Shown: piece after piece, positions 1 through 5,188 of the stretch
Layout: every line of letters begins with the position of its first letter
Position numbering within the stretch: position 1 is the first letter of the stretch
Origin: Vulcanococcus sp. SFB_649D_100_25
GTDB taxonomy: Bacteria; Cyanobacteriota; Cyanobacteriia; PCC-6307; Cyanobiaceae
Assembly: GCA_030833825.1 (NCBI GenBank)
Contig: JAURGL010000114.1
Coordinates: 1-5,188, forward strand
Reading direction: 5' to 3'
DNA length: 5,188 nt
Program-made: the position numbers and the translations under genes
Notes under the pieces: model-generated
What the model was told of the DNA's origin: nothing
Databases searched by the model: none
Seen by the model: the letters and a program-made list of their open reading frames with translations, nothing else

Positions 1-402
1 TGTGGGACCGGTGACCAGGATCAGACCCCTGGGACGGCGGCTGGTTTCCTCCACCACCGGCGGTAGTTCCAGGCTTTGGAGACTGGGGATGCTGCTGCCC
101 AGGGCCCGCAGGCAGGCGGCATAGCTACCCCGCTGCCGGTAAACGTTGACCCGGAACCGCGAGACCCCCTTCAGCCCATAGGCGCAGTCCAGCTCCCAGG
201 TCTGCTCCAGTTGTTTGCGCTGGGCGTTGTTGATCAGCGAAAAGATCAGACGGTTGCAGAGGTCTTCACTGAGCCGCTCCTCGCGCATCGGCTTGAGGGC
301 TCCGCTGAAGCGGCCGTAGGGGGGTTGGCCTGCCGCCAGATGCAGGTCGCTGCCGCCCCCATCCACCAGCTCCTCCATCAGCTGCTCGATCTGGAGCTCC
401 AT
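1..402 (-). CDS. pilT: Type IV pilus retraction ATPase PilT, N-terminal part (cut by window edge)
   Basis: PilT is the cytoplasmic hexameric ATPase that depolymerises the type IV pilus and drives twitching motility and DNA uptake. The visible 134 residues begin MELQIEQLMEEL, followed by SDLHL (about 18-22), the PilT-type N-terminal PAS-like domain with WELDCAYGL (69-77) and RFRVNVYRQ (82-90), then GLILVTGPT (126-134). The last is the first half of the Walker A motif; the rest of the P-loop, the Asp and His boxes and Walker B lie beyond the window. The ATG at 400-402 is chosen because the family commonly starts near this MEL.. motif. The frame stays open upstream, and a TTG at 457-459 could add 19 residues and sit 8 bases after the pilB stop. 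With the ATG the gap from pilB is 65 bases, with no clear Shine-Dalgarno. It is probably co-transcribed with pilB. Identity is secure; the exact start is not. Confidence 0.93.
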   Translation of the reverse strand, partial: MELQIEQLMEELVDGGGSDLHLAAGQPPYGRFSGALKPMREERLSEDLCNRLIFSLINNAQRKQLEQTWELDCAYGLKGVSRFRVNVYRQRGSYAACLRALGSSIPSLQSLELPPVVEETSRRPRGLILVTGPT

Positions 403-467
403 CGACGGCGCGCGGCTGATCCCTGCCCGCAGTCTGTGAACGGCCAGGGTCGCTGGCAATGCCGCCG

Positions 468-2303
468 TTAGTGGATACCCCTCGGCGTCAGGCAGTAGGG
501 GCACTCCAGCCATTCATCCCGCATACCGGCTCCGCAGCCCTGGCAGGTGATGGTGTGCAGGGCCTTGGCGCGGCGCTCCGATTCAAGGCTCGAGTCGGTG
601 AGGATCATCCGCTCGATCTCCTCGAGGGTGGTGTGGCCCTGCCGCACCAGATCCAGCCCATAGCCCAGCAGGGTTTTCATCCCGGCCTCCACCGCCAGCT
701 TGCGCAGGCGATCGGTGCTGGCCTCCTGGGCGATGGCCGTGGCCAGGGTTTCGTTGATCCGCAGCACCTCGTAGACGCCGACGCGGCCGCTGTAGCCCAG
801 GCCCTGGCAACTGGGGCAGGGATCGCTGGTCTTATCGAGATGGCGCTGTGCCCTGTAGAAGGTCACCGCCTGCTCGTTGCTGGCGAAGAGGCCAAAGCGG
901 CCCAGGTCCTGCTCGCTGGGGTGATAGGCCTGGCGGCAGTCCGGGCAGACCCGCCGCACCAGGCGCTGGGAGACGATCCCGATGAGGGAGGCGCTCACCA
1001 TGAAGGGCTCCACCCCCATCTCCGAGAGTCGGGCAATGGCGCTCGGGGCGTCGTTGCAGTGCAGGGTCGTGAGCACCAGGTGTCCGGTGAGGGCCGCTTC
1101 AATCGCCGTTTTGGCGGTTTCCCGGTCGCGGGTCTCCCCCACCAGCAGTACATCCGGGTCCTGACGCATGAAGGCCCGCAGGGCCAGGGCGAAGTCGTAT
1201 CCCTTCTCCCGGTTCACCTGGGTCTGGGAGATGCCCTTGAGGGTGTATTCGATCGGATCTTCCACCGTGGAGATGTTCACCCCGGGGTCGTTCCGCTCCG
1301 CCAGCAGTGAGTAGAGGGTGGTGCTTTTGCCGGACCCGGTGGGGCCTGTCACCAGCAGCATCCCGAAGGGCTTGCCCCCCATCTCCCGCACGCTCGCCAG
1401 GGCGCTGGGTTCGCTGATCAACTTGTCGAGCCCCAGGTGGGTTGCCCCGCTGTCCAGCAGGCGCATGCAGACCTTCTCGCCGTAGCGGGTCGGCAGGGTG
1501 CTGACCCTCAGGTCAAACAGGCGGCCCTGGAAACGCCGGCGGATCCTGCCGTCCTGGGGCAAGCGCCGTTCGGCGATGTCCAGATCTGCCATGATTTTCA
1601 GGCGGGAGGTCACCGCTGGGGTGAGCTTCTTGGGCAGCTTGTCCAGCTGCTCGAGAACACCGTCCTGCCGCAGGCGGATCAGCAGGCCGTCCTCCTGGGG
1701 TTCGATGTGGATGTCACTGGCGCTGCGCTGCAGGGCCTGCACCAGGATCCGGTCCACCAGGCTGACGATGGGTGAGGCGTTTGAGGCCTGCAGGCTGGCC
1801 TCCACATCGAGATCGCCGGCGGCATCCTCAGGACTGGCGTCCTCCGTCCCCTCCAGCGCCAGGTCGTCCACCAGGGAGCGCCGTGCCGGTTCCTGCACGC
1901 TGCGCTTTGGTGGCGGCCCTGAAGTCGGGATGACGGTCGCCGGCGCTGGTGTCTCCTCAAGAGCAGCCTCGATGTCGCCGCCGAGGGCCAGCCGCAGGGT
2001 GAGGGGTGGCTCAGCTGGTGTTCCCAGATCCAAGACCTGTTGACGCTGCTCAGGGCCCCAATGGCTGGGCACCGCGATCACCAGGCCCTCCTCGGATTGG
2101 GCCACCGGCAAGCAGCCCAGGTTCCGGCACAGCTCATGGCTGAAGACAGGGCTCCAGTTCCAGCGCAGAGCTCCCGCGGCGGCAAGATCCTGTTCCGACA
2201 GGACCGCTTCCTGCAACAGGAGTTCCACCTCCAGACGCTGCTGCGCCGGGGTGGACGCCTCCGCGACGGGACGAACCTGCTGTCGGCTCGGGCTGAGGGT
2301 CAT
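468..2303 (-). CDS. pilB: Type IV pilus extension ATPase PilB (GspE/PulE family)
   Basis: PilB is the cytoplasmic secretion-type ATPase that powers pilin polymerisation at the inner-membrane platform PilC. The 611-residue protein is complete. It has an N-terminal MshEN/T2SSE_N-like region (about 25-115), a variable acidic and proline-rich linker (about 116-170), then the ATPase core: ASDIHIEP (195-202), Walker A GPTGSGKST (320-328), Asp box STVEDPIEY (345-353), Walker B region DPDVLLVGETRD (382-393) and His box TGHLVLTTLH (406-415). The family zinc site is present as CPDC (453-456) and CPSC (496-499). A second Cys pair set, CQGC (587-590) and CPYC (601-604), forms an extra zinc-ribbon-like tail not found in classical proteobacterial PilB. 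The ATG at 2301-2303 is preceded by GGAG (2310-2313 on this strand) with a 6-base spacer, which fixes the start. pilT follows downstream on the same strand. The length is slightly above the usual 560-580 because of the linker and tail. Confidence 0.96.
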   Translation of the reverse strand: MTLSPSRQQVRPVAEASTPAQQRLEVELLLQEAVLSEQDLAAAGALRWNWSPVFSHELCRNLGCLPVAQSEEGLVIAVPSHWGPEQRQQVLDLGTPAEPPLTLRLALGGDIEAALEETPAPATVIPTSGPPPKRSVQEPARRSLVDDLALEGTEDASPEDAAGDLDVEASLQASNASPIVSLVDRILVQALQRSASDIHIEPQEDGLLIRLRQDGVLEQLDKLPKKLTPAVTSRLKIMADLDIAERRLPQDGRIRRRFQGRLFDLRVSTLPTRYGEKVCMRLLDSGATHLGLDKLISEPSALASVREMGGKPFGMLLVTGPTGSGKSTTLYSLLAERNDPGVNISTVEDPIEYTLKGISQTQVNREKGYDFALALRAFMRQDPDVLLVGETRDRETAKTAIEAALTGHLVLTTLHCNDAPSAIARLSEMGVEPFMVSASLIGIVSQRLVRRVCPDCRQAYHPSEQDLGRFGLFASNEQAVTFYRAQRHLDKTSDPCPSCQGLGYSGRVGVYEVLRINETLATAIAQEASTDRLRKLAVEAGMKTLLGYGLDLVRQGHTTLEEIERMILTDSSLESERRAKALHTITCQGCGAGMRDEWLECPYCLTPRGIH

Positions 2304-2398
2304 CGCCAGCTCCGGTCGGGAGGTGCGGGCTTCCGCCGCTTGTGGGGGGGCGCCCCTTCACATCAACATGTCTAGATCAGATCTCCGGTTCGGTCAGC
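2304..2398. promoter_or_regulatory. Divergent control region between pilB and grpE
   Basis: These 95 bases separate two genes transcribed away from each other, so they should hold promoters for both directions. Two short palindromes are visible: GGGGCGCCCC (2347-2356) inside a G-run, and the 11-base odd palindrome AGATCAGATCT (2374-2384). No CIRCE element (TTAGCACTC-N9-GAGTGCTAA), which controls chaperone genes in many bacteria, is present. The best minus-strand promoter guess is CTGACC, 17 bases, TAGACA, but the match to consensus is weak and I do not call it. The location as a regulatory region is inferred from gene orientation, not from a recognised box. Confidence 0.5.
2310..2313 (-). promoter_or_regulatory. 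Ribosome binding site of pilB
   Basis: On the minus strand GGAG stands 6 bases before the ATG at 2303. It supports that ATG as the start. The frame stays open upstream to the TGA at 2358-2360, but I see no better start codon in between. Confidence 0.6.
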
Positions 2399-3085
2399 AT
2401 GAGCGGTGACGCGACTCCGTTTCCCCAGGACGCCTCTGAGGCTGCAGCGGCAGTTGACACCAGCGTTTCTCCCGAAGCCTCCGGCGAGGACACGGGTGCA
2501 ACGGACGCCACGGATGTCGGGACCTCTGCTGAGACAGCTGCCCCCAGCGCTGATCCCGAGCAGCGGGTCCGGGAGCTCGAGGCGGAGCTGGCCGCCCTCC
2601 GGAGTGAGCACGAGACGGTCCGCAGCCAGTACATGCGGATCGCCGCAGACTTCGACAACTTCCGTAAGCGCCAGAGCCGCGATCAGGAGGATCAGCGGGC
2701 CCTGATCGCTTGCACCACCCTGAGCGAGATCCTGCCGGTGGTGGACAACTTTGAGCGGGCGCGCCAGCAGCTCGAACCCCAGGCGGAAGAGGCCCAGGCC
2801 ATTCACCGCAGCTACCAGGGCCTCTACAAGCAGCTGGTGGATGTGTTCAAACAGCTGGGCGTCTCGCCGATGCGGGTCGAAGGGGAGCCCTTTGATCCCA
2901 ATCTCCATGAGGCGGTGCTGCGGGAGCCCAGCGAAGAGCACGTCGAGGACGTTGTGATTGCTGAGCTGCAGCGCGGCTATCACCTCAATGGACGGGTCCT
3001 GCGTCACGCCCTGGTGAAGGTCTCGATGGGGCCAGGTCCCAGTGGACAGGAGGAGGCTCCCGCCAGCTCCCCTGACGCGGGCTGA
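2399..3085 (+). CDS. grpE: Nucleotide exchange factor GrpE (Hsp70 co-chaperone)
   Basis: GrpE is a cytoplasmic homodimer that releases ADP from DnaK and so resets the Hsp70 folding cycle; it also acts as a thermosensor. The 228 residues show a low-complexity acidic, Ala/Ser/Thr-rich N-terminus (1-50, probably disordered), a long coiled-coil helix (about 53-100) with the conserved DFDNFRKR (84-91), LPVVDNFERA (112-121), and the C-terminal beta domain carrying the family signature FDPNLHEAV (165-173) to GYHLNGRVLRHALVKV (193-208). The tail after 210 is Gly/Pro/Ser-rich. The ATG at 2399 is preferred. A GTG at 2342 in the same frame would add 19 residues without family similarity and would overlap the likely promoter region. 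No clear Shine-Dalgarno is seen. dnaJ starts 2 bases after the stop, so the two are almost certainly translated from one message. No dnaK is nearby. Confidence 0.95.
   Translation: MSGDATPFPQDASEAAAAVDTSVSPEASGEDTGATDATDVGTSAETAAPSADPEQRVRELEAELAALRSEHETVRSQYMRIAADFDNFRKRQSRDQEDQRALIACTTLSEILPVVDNFERARQQLEPQAEEAQAIHRSYQGLYKQLVDVFKQLGVSPMRVEGEPFDPNLHEAVLREPSEEHVEDVVIAELQRGYHLNGRVLRHALVKVSMGPGPSGQEEAPASSPDAG
3048..3056 (+). promoter_or_regulatory. Distant Shine-Dalgarno-like sequence for dnaJ, inside grpE
   Basis: AGGAGGAGG is the strongest Shine-Dalgarno match near dnaJ but lies 31 bases before its ATG. The bases CCCGC (3059-3063) and GCGGG (3077-3081) between them can form a short stem. Folding it would leave about 8 unpaired bases between the purine run and the ATG, a normal spacing. 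The same bases encode Gln-Glu-Glu in GrpE, so the purine run may be coincidental. Confidence 0.25.
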
Positions 3086-3087
3086 GC

Positions 3088-4218
3088 ATGGCCGACTACT
3101 ACGACCTACTTGGGGTCAGCCGGGATGCTGATGCAGACACGCTCAAGCGCTCCTACCGGCGCTTGGCCCGTCAGTACCACCCGGATATCAACAAAGATCC
3201 CGGGGCCGAAGACAAATTCAAGGAGATCGGACGCGCCTATGAGGTGCTGAGTGATCCCCAGACCCGAGCCCGCTACGACCAGTTCGGGGAGGCCGGTCTC
3301 GGCGGTGCTGCCGGCATGCCCGACATGGGGGACATGGGCGGCTTTGCCGACCTGTTCGAGACCTTCTTCAGCGGTTTCGGCGGCGGCATGGGTGGCCCCG
3401 GGGCATCGGCTGGGGCCCGTAGACGCGGCCCGCGCCAGGGCGATGATCTGCGCTTCGATCTGACCATCAGCTTCAGCGAAGCGGTTTTCGGCAAGGAAAA
3501 GGAGATCCAGATCCGCCATCTGGAAACCTGCAGCAGCTGCAGTGGTTCCGGCGCCAAGAGCGGTAGTGGCCCCACCAGCTGCGGCACCTGCGGCGGTGCC
3601 GGCCAGGTGCGCCGTGCCACGCGGACCCCATTCGGAAGCTTCACCCAGGTGGCGGCCTGCCCCACCTGCGAGGGCACCGGCCAGGTGATTGCCGACCCCT
3701 GCAGCGCCTGCGGCGGCCAGGGCCTGCAGCAGGTCCGCAAGAAACTGCGCATCAACATCCCCGCCGGCGTGGACACCGGCACCCGCCTGCGGGTGGCCAA
3801 TGAAGGCAACGCCGGGCAGCGCGGTGGTCCCGCGGGGGATCTCTACGTGTTCCTCACGGTCCAGTCCCACCCGCAGCTGCGGCGGGATGGCATCAACATC
3901 CACTCCGAGGTCACGGTCAACTACCTCCAGGCCATCCTCGGGGACACGATCGAGGTGGAGACCGTCGATGGGCCCGAGCAACTGGAGATCCCGGCCGGCA
4001 CCCAGCCCGGAGCCGTGTTGACCTTGAGCGGCAAAGGGGTCCCCAAACTCGGAAACCCCGTGGCGCGGGGAAATCACCTGATCGCCATCAAGGTGCAGCT
4101 CCCCACCAAACTCAACCGCGAGGAGCGCGAGCTGCTGGAGCAGTTGGCGGGTCATCACACCGCCAAGGGGCACCAGCATCCCCACAAGAGCGGCCTGTTC
4201 GGCGGCCTGTTCGGCTGA
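3088..4218 (+). CDS. dnaJ: Chaperone protein DnaJ, type I (class A J-protein)
   Basis: DnaJ delivers unfolded substrates to DnaK and stimulates its ATPase in the cytoplasm. The 376 residues show the full class A layout. The J domain (about 3-68) carries the essential HPD at 31-33 and DQFGEAG at 64-70. A Gly/Phe-rich segment follows (about 71-120) with DLFETFFSGFGGG (88-100). The zinc region has four CxxCxGxG-type repeats, with Cys pairs 148/151, 165/168, 191/194 and 205/208, all intact. The C-terminal substrate-binding domains (about 215-340) include VNYLQAILGDTIEV (277-290). The tail has five His residues between 356 and 366 and ends GLFGGLFG. Length is normal for the family. The ATG at 3088 lies 2 bases after the grpE stop with no close Shine-Dalgarno, suggesting translational coupling. 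Cyanobacteria have several dnaJ copies; this is the grpE-linked, complete type. Confidence 0.97.
   Translation: MADYYDLLGVSRDADADTLKRSYRRLARQYHPDINKDPGAEDKFKEIGRAYEVLSDPQTRARYDQFGEAGLGGAAGMPDMGDMGGFADLFETFFSGFGGGMGGPGASAGARRRGPRQGDDLRFDLTISFSEAVFGKEKEIQIRHLETCSSCSGSGAKSGSGPTSCGTCGGAGQVRRATRTPFGSFTQVAACPTCEGTGQVIADPCSACGGQGLQQVRKKLRINIPAGVDTGTRLRVANEGNAGQRGGPAGDLYVFLTVQSHPQLRRDGINIHSEVTVNYLQAILGDTIEVETVDGPEQLEIPAGTQPGAVLTLSGKGVPKLGNPVARGNHLIAIKVQLPTKLNREERELLEQLAGHHTAKGHQHPHKSGLFGGLFG
4192..4215 (+). repeat. Perfect 12-base tandem repeat at the 3' end of dnaJ
   Basis: GGCCTGTTCGGC occurs twice back to back (4192-4203 and 4204-4215) and encodes the two Gly-Leu-Phe-Gly units that end DnaJ. The stop codon follows directly at 4216. 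Confidence 0.85.
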
Positions 4219-4225
4219 TGGCTTC

Positions 4226-4462
4226 ATGAGCGGATCTGCTGCGGTTCAGCTCGATTTGCGCGGGACCCCCTGCCCGCTGAATTTCATCCGCAGCAAGTTG
4301 GCCCTGGAAAAACTGGAGCCCGGCGCCTGGCTGCAGGTGGACCTGGATGCCGGAGAGCCTGAGGAGATGGTGGCCAGTGGCCTGCGTGAGGCCGGCCATC
4401 ACGTCGATCTGCAACCACTGGAACCTGGGGTGGTGCGTCTGCTGATCTGCAACGGTGGCTGA
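4226..4462 (+). CDS. TusA/SirA-like small protein (sulfurtransferase fold)
   Basis: This 78-residue protein starts like the TusA/SirA/YeeD family: DLRGTPCPLNFIRSKLALEKL (residues 10-30) holds the conserved Cys-Pro at 16-17 at the start of helix 1, then a beta strand (WLQVDLD, 35-41), and a second helix preceding HHVDLQPLEPGVVRLLI. Members relay persulfide sulfur through the Cys, for example in tRNA 2-thiouridine synthesis. Here the usual CPxP motif reads CPLN, so the second Pro is missing and sulfur transfer is not certain. The ATG lies 7 bases after the dnaJ stop and rsgA begins 10 bases after this stop (or overlaps it if a GTG at 4455 is used), so the gene belongs to the same transcript. 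Its position between dnaJ and rsgA is, as I recall, kept in related picocyanobacteria. The fold assignment is good; the specific function is unknown, so no symbol is given. Confidence 0.8.
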   Translation: MSGSAAVQLDLRGTPCPLNFIRSKLALEKLEPGAWLQVDLDAGEPEEMVASGLREAGHHVDLQPLEPGVVRLLICNGG

Positions 4463-4472
4463 AGCCCTGGTT

Positions 4473-5188
4473 ATGGCCCTCGAGGCCAACTTCTGCCGGG
4501 TGCAGCTCGATCAACCTGGTCCGGGGGGCGTCCAGCAGCTCCTCTGCGTCCGCCGCACCCGTTTGGGCAAAACCGGGCAGCAGATCTGCGTGGGGGACCG
4601 TGTCCGTGTGGAGGGGATTGACTGGCCCGAAGCGCGTGCGGCGATTGCCGCGGTGGAGCCCCGGTTCAGCCTGTTGGAGCGGCCGGCAGTGGCCAATTGC
4701 AGTCGGGTGGTGGTGGCGGTGGCCCTCGCGCAACCGCAGCTCGATCCTCTTCAGCTCACCCGCTTCCTGCTGACGGCCGAGCGGACGGGTGTGGCCGTCG
4801 ATGTGGTGCTCACCAAGGCGGATGCCGGCAGGTGTCCTGTGCCGGCCCTGGTGGCCGGCAACCCCTACTCGGCCTTTGCCCGGATCGCCCAGGTGCTGCA
4901 CCCGGCGGCGGCCCCGGTGGCCGGGGTGCATGCCTCGGCAGTGGTGGCGCCTGACGCGGTGCTCGATGCCACAGCCGAGGTCGGTGCCGGTGCCGTGATC
5001 GAGTCCGGCGTGGAGGTCGGGCCCGCTGCGGTCATCGGACCCGGCTGCGTGCTGATGCGGGGCGTCAAGGTGGGCGCTGCGACGCGGCTCCTGGCCAGGG
5101 TGACGGTGTATTCGGGCACGGTGATCGGTCAGCGTTGCATGATGCAGGCTGGCGCGGTCCTCGGCGCCGACGGCTTCGGCTTTGCCCC
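4473..5188 (+). CDS. rsgA: RsgA N-terminus joined in frame to an LpxD fragment (chimeric frame, open at right edge)
   Basis: The first roughly 118 residues are ribosome small-subunit-dependent GTPase A (RsgA/YjeQ/EngC), which checks late 30S subunit maturation. They comprise an OB-fold domain (about 1-70; QICVGDRVRVEG 37-48, LLERP 67-71), then the start of the circularly permuted GTPase domain (SRVVVAVALAQPQLDPLQL, 77-95) and its G4 motif TKAD (114-117). An intact RsgA of about 300 residues should continue with G5, the GxxGVGKSSL P-loop, switch regions and a Cys/His zinc domain. None of these appear: from about residue 120 the frame reads LpxD hexapeptide repeats to the edge (residue 238). 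The product as read could not be a working RsgA. The ATG at 4473 is chosen; a GTG at 4455 in the same frame overlaps the previous stop by 8 bases and would add 6 residues. A chimera is more likely than a true fusion. Confidence 0.85.
   Translation, partial: MALEANFCRVQLDQPGPGGVQQLLCVRRTRLGKTGQQICVGDRVRVEGIDWPEARAAIAAVEPRFSLLERPAVANCSRVVVAVALAQPQLDPLQLTRFLLTAERTGVAVDVVLTKADAGRCPVPALVAGNPYSAFARIAQVLHPAAAPVAGVHASAVVAPDAVLDATAEVGAGAVIESGVEVGPAAVIGPGCVLMRGVKVGAATRLLARVTVYSGTVIGQRCMMQAGAVLGADGFGFA
4803..4832 (+). other. Junction between rsgA-type and lpxD-type sequence (probable assembly chimera)
   Basis: Protein identity changes here without a frameshift or stop. The codons for VVLTKADAG are plausible both as the G4 motif of RsgA and as the LpxD stretch shortly before its conserved NPY motif (AVVMTQDD-like in E. 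coli, from memory). A short shared DNA segment at this point could have joined two unrelated genomes during assembly. The exact breakpoint cannot be placed from sequence alone. Confidence 0.7.
4827..5188 (+). CDS. lpxD: LpxD fragment, UDP-3-O-acylglucosamine N-acyltransferase (both ends missing)
   Basis: LpxD adds the second 3-hydroxyacyl chain, from acyl-ACP, to UDP-3-O-acyl-glucosamine in lipid A synthesis. The visible 120 residues cover the end of the uridine-binding domain (ALVAGNPYSAFARIAQVLHP) and the start of the left-handed beta helix, built of hexapeptide repeats (VIESGVEVG, VIGPGCVL, VTVYSGTVIG), ending with the family motif GADGFGFA. They align, from memory, to about residues 80-220 of E. 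coli LpxD. The first about 80-100 residues are replaced by RsgA sequence, and the catalytic His and acyl-carrier site lie beyond the window. The GADGFGFA form and the VIESGVE repeat look proteobacterial (perhaps betaproteobacterial) rather than cyanobacterial, where I recall GEGFGFVP-like forms. It does not belong to the rsgA operon in any genome I know. Confidence 0.82.

Noticed and set aside
459..1310. Plus-strand open frame of 283 codons opposite pilB
   Set aside because: It covers the part of pilB encoding the Walker B, His box and zinc motifs, has no recognisable domain, and is explained by GC-rich codon bias.
2342..2398. GTG at 2342 as an upstream start for grpE
   Set aside because: The 19 added residues have no GrpE character and occupy the likely promoter region; the ATG at 2399 gives a normal GrpE N-terminus.
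2372..3007. Minus-strand frame of 211 codons opposite grpE
   Set aside because: It is a shadow of grpE. The plus strand carries the GrpE signature; this translation resembles no family I know.
3106..4227. Long minus-strand open frame of 373 codons opposite dnaJ
   Set aside because: It is a by-product of GC-rich third positions in dnaJ. The translation is low-complexity Ala/Gly/Leu/Val with no recognisable domain, while the plus strand has every DnaJ motif.
4200..4230. Terminator between dnaJ and the TusA-like gene
   Set aside because: The gap is 7 bases, with no GC hairpin followed by a T-run. The repeated GGCCTGTTCGGC is a direct repeat, and the genes look co-transcribed.
1..5188. HIP1 repeats (GCGATCGC), common in many cyanobacteria
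   Set aside because: I saw only near matches such as GCGATCGG near 709 and no exact copy. Many picocyanobacteria lack frequent HIP1, so this neither supports nor contradicts the assignment.
1..5188. CRISPR arrays, tRNA or rRNA genes, insertion sequences, defence systems
   Set aside because: No regularly spaced repeats, no cloverleaf-like or rRNA-like segments and no transposase motifs were seen; nearly all bases are covered by identified genes.

Overview
The window looks like a GC-rich unicellular cyanobacterium of the Synechococcus/Cyanobium (picocyanobacterial) type. The basis is protein character and gene order: pilB and pilT on one strand, divergent from grpE-dnaJ-(small TusA-like protein)-rsgA. 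As I recall, this arrangement is typical of that group. No database search was possible, so the genus is an inference.

Layout: 1-402 (minus) is the N-terminal part of the pilus retraction ATPase PilT, cut by the window edge just inside its Walker A motif. 468-2303 (minus) is the complete pilus extension ATPase PilB, with an extra zinc-ribbon-like tail. 2304-2398 is a 95-base divergent control region. From 2399 to the right edge everything reads on the plus strand in a tight series: grpE (2399-3085), dnaJ (3088-4218), a 78-residue TusA/SirA-like protein (4226-4462) and the beginning of rsgA (from 4473). Gaps are 2, 7 and 10 bases, which suggests one transcript. GrpE and DnaJ are co-chaperones of DnaK, and no dnaK lies in the window. 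RsgA is a 30S-subunit maturation GTPase. PilB and PilT power type IV pilus extension and retraction. There is no gene-free stretch longer than about 95 bases.

The most important anomaly is at the right end. The rsgA frame stays open, but after about residue 118 (near base 4826) its content switches, without a frameshift, to UDP-3-O-acylglucosamine N-acyltransferase (LpxD) of proteobacterial character. RsgA loses its P-loop, switch regions and zinc domain, and LpxD loses most of its uridine-binding domain. The switch falls where the two families look alike (VVLTKAD-like). The simplest explanation is a metagenomic assembly chimera of a cyanobacterial and a proteobacterial sequence, not a new fusion protein. 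Bases after about 4826 should not be assigned to the cyanobacterium without read-level support. I found no convincing undescribed system; the remaining genes are ordinary housekeeping and pilus genes with a few notable details.
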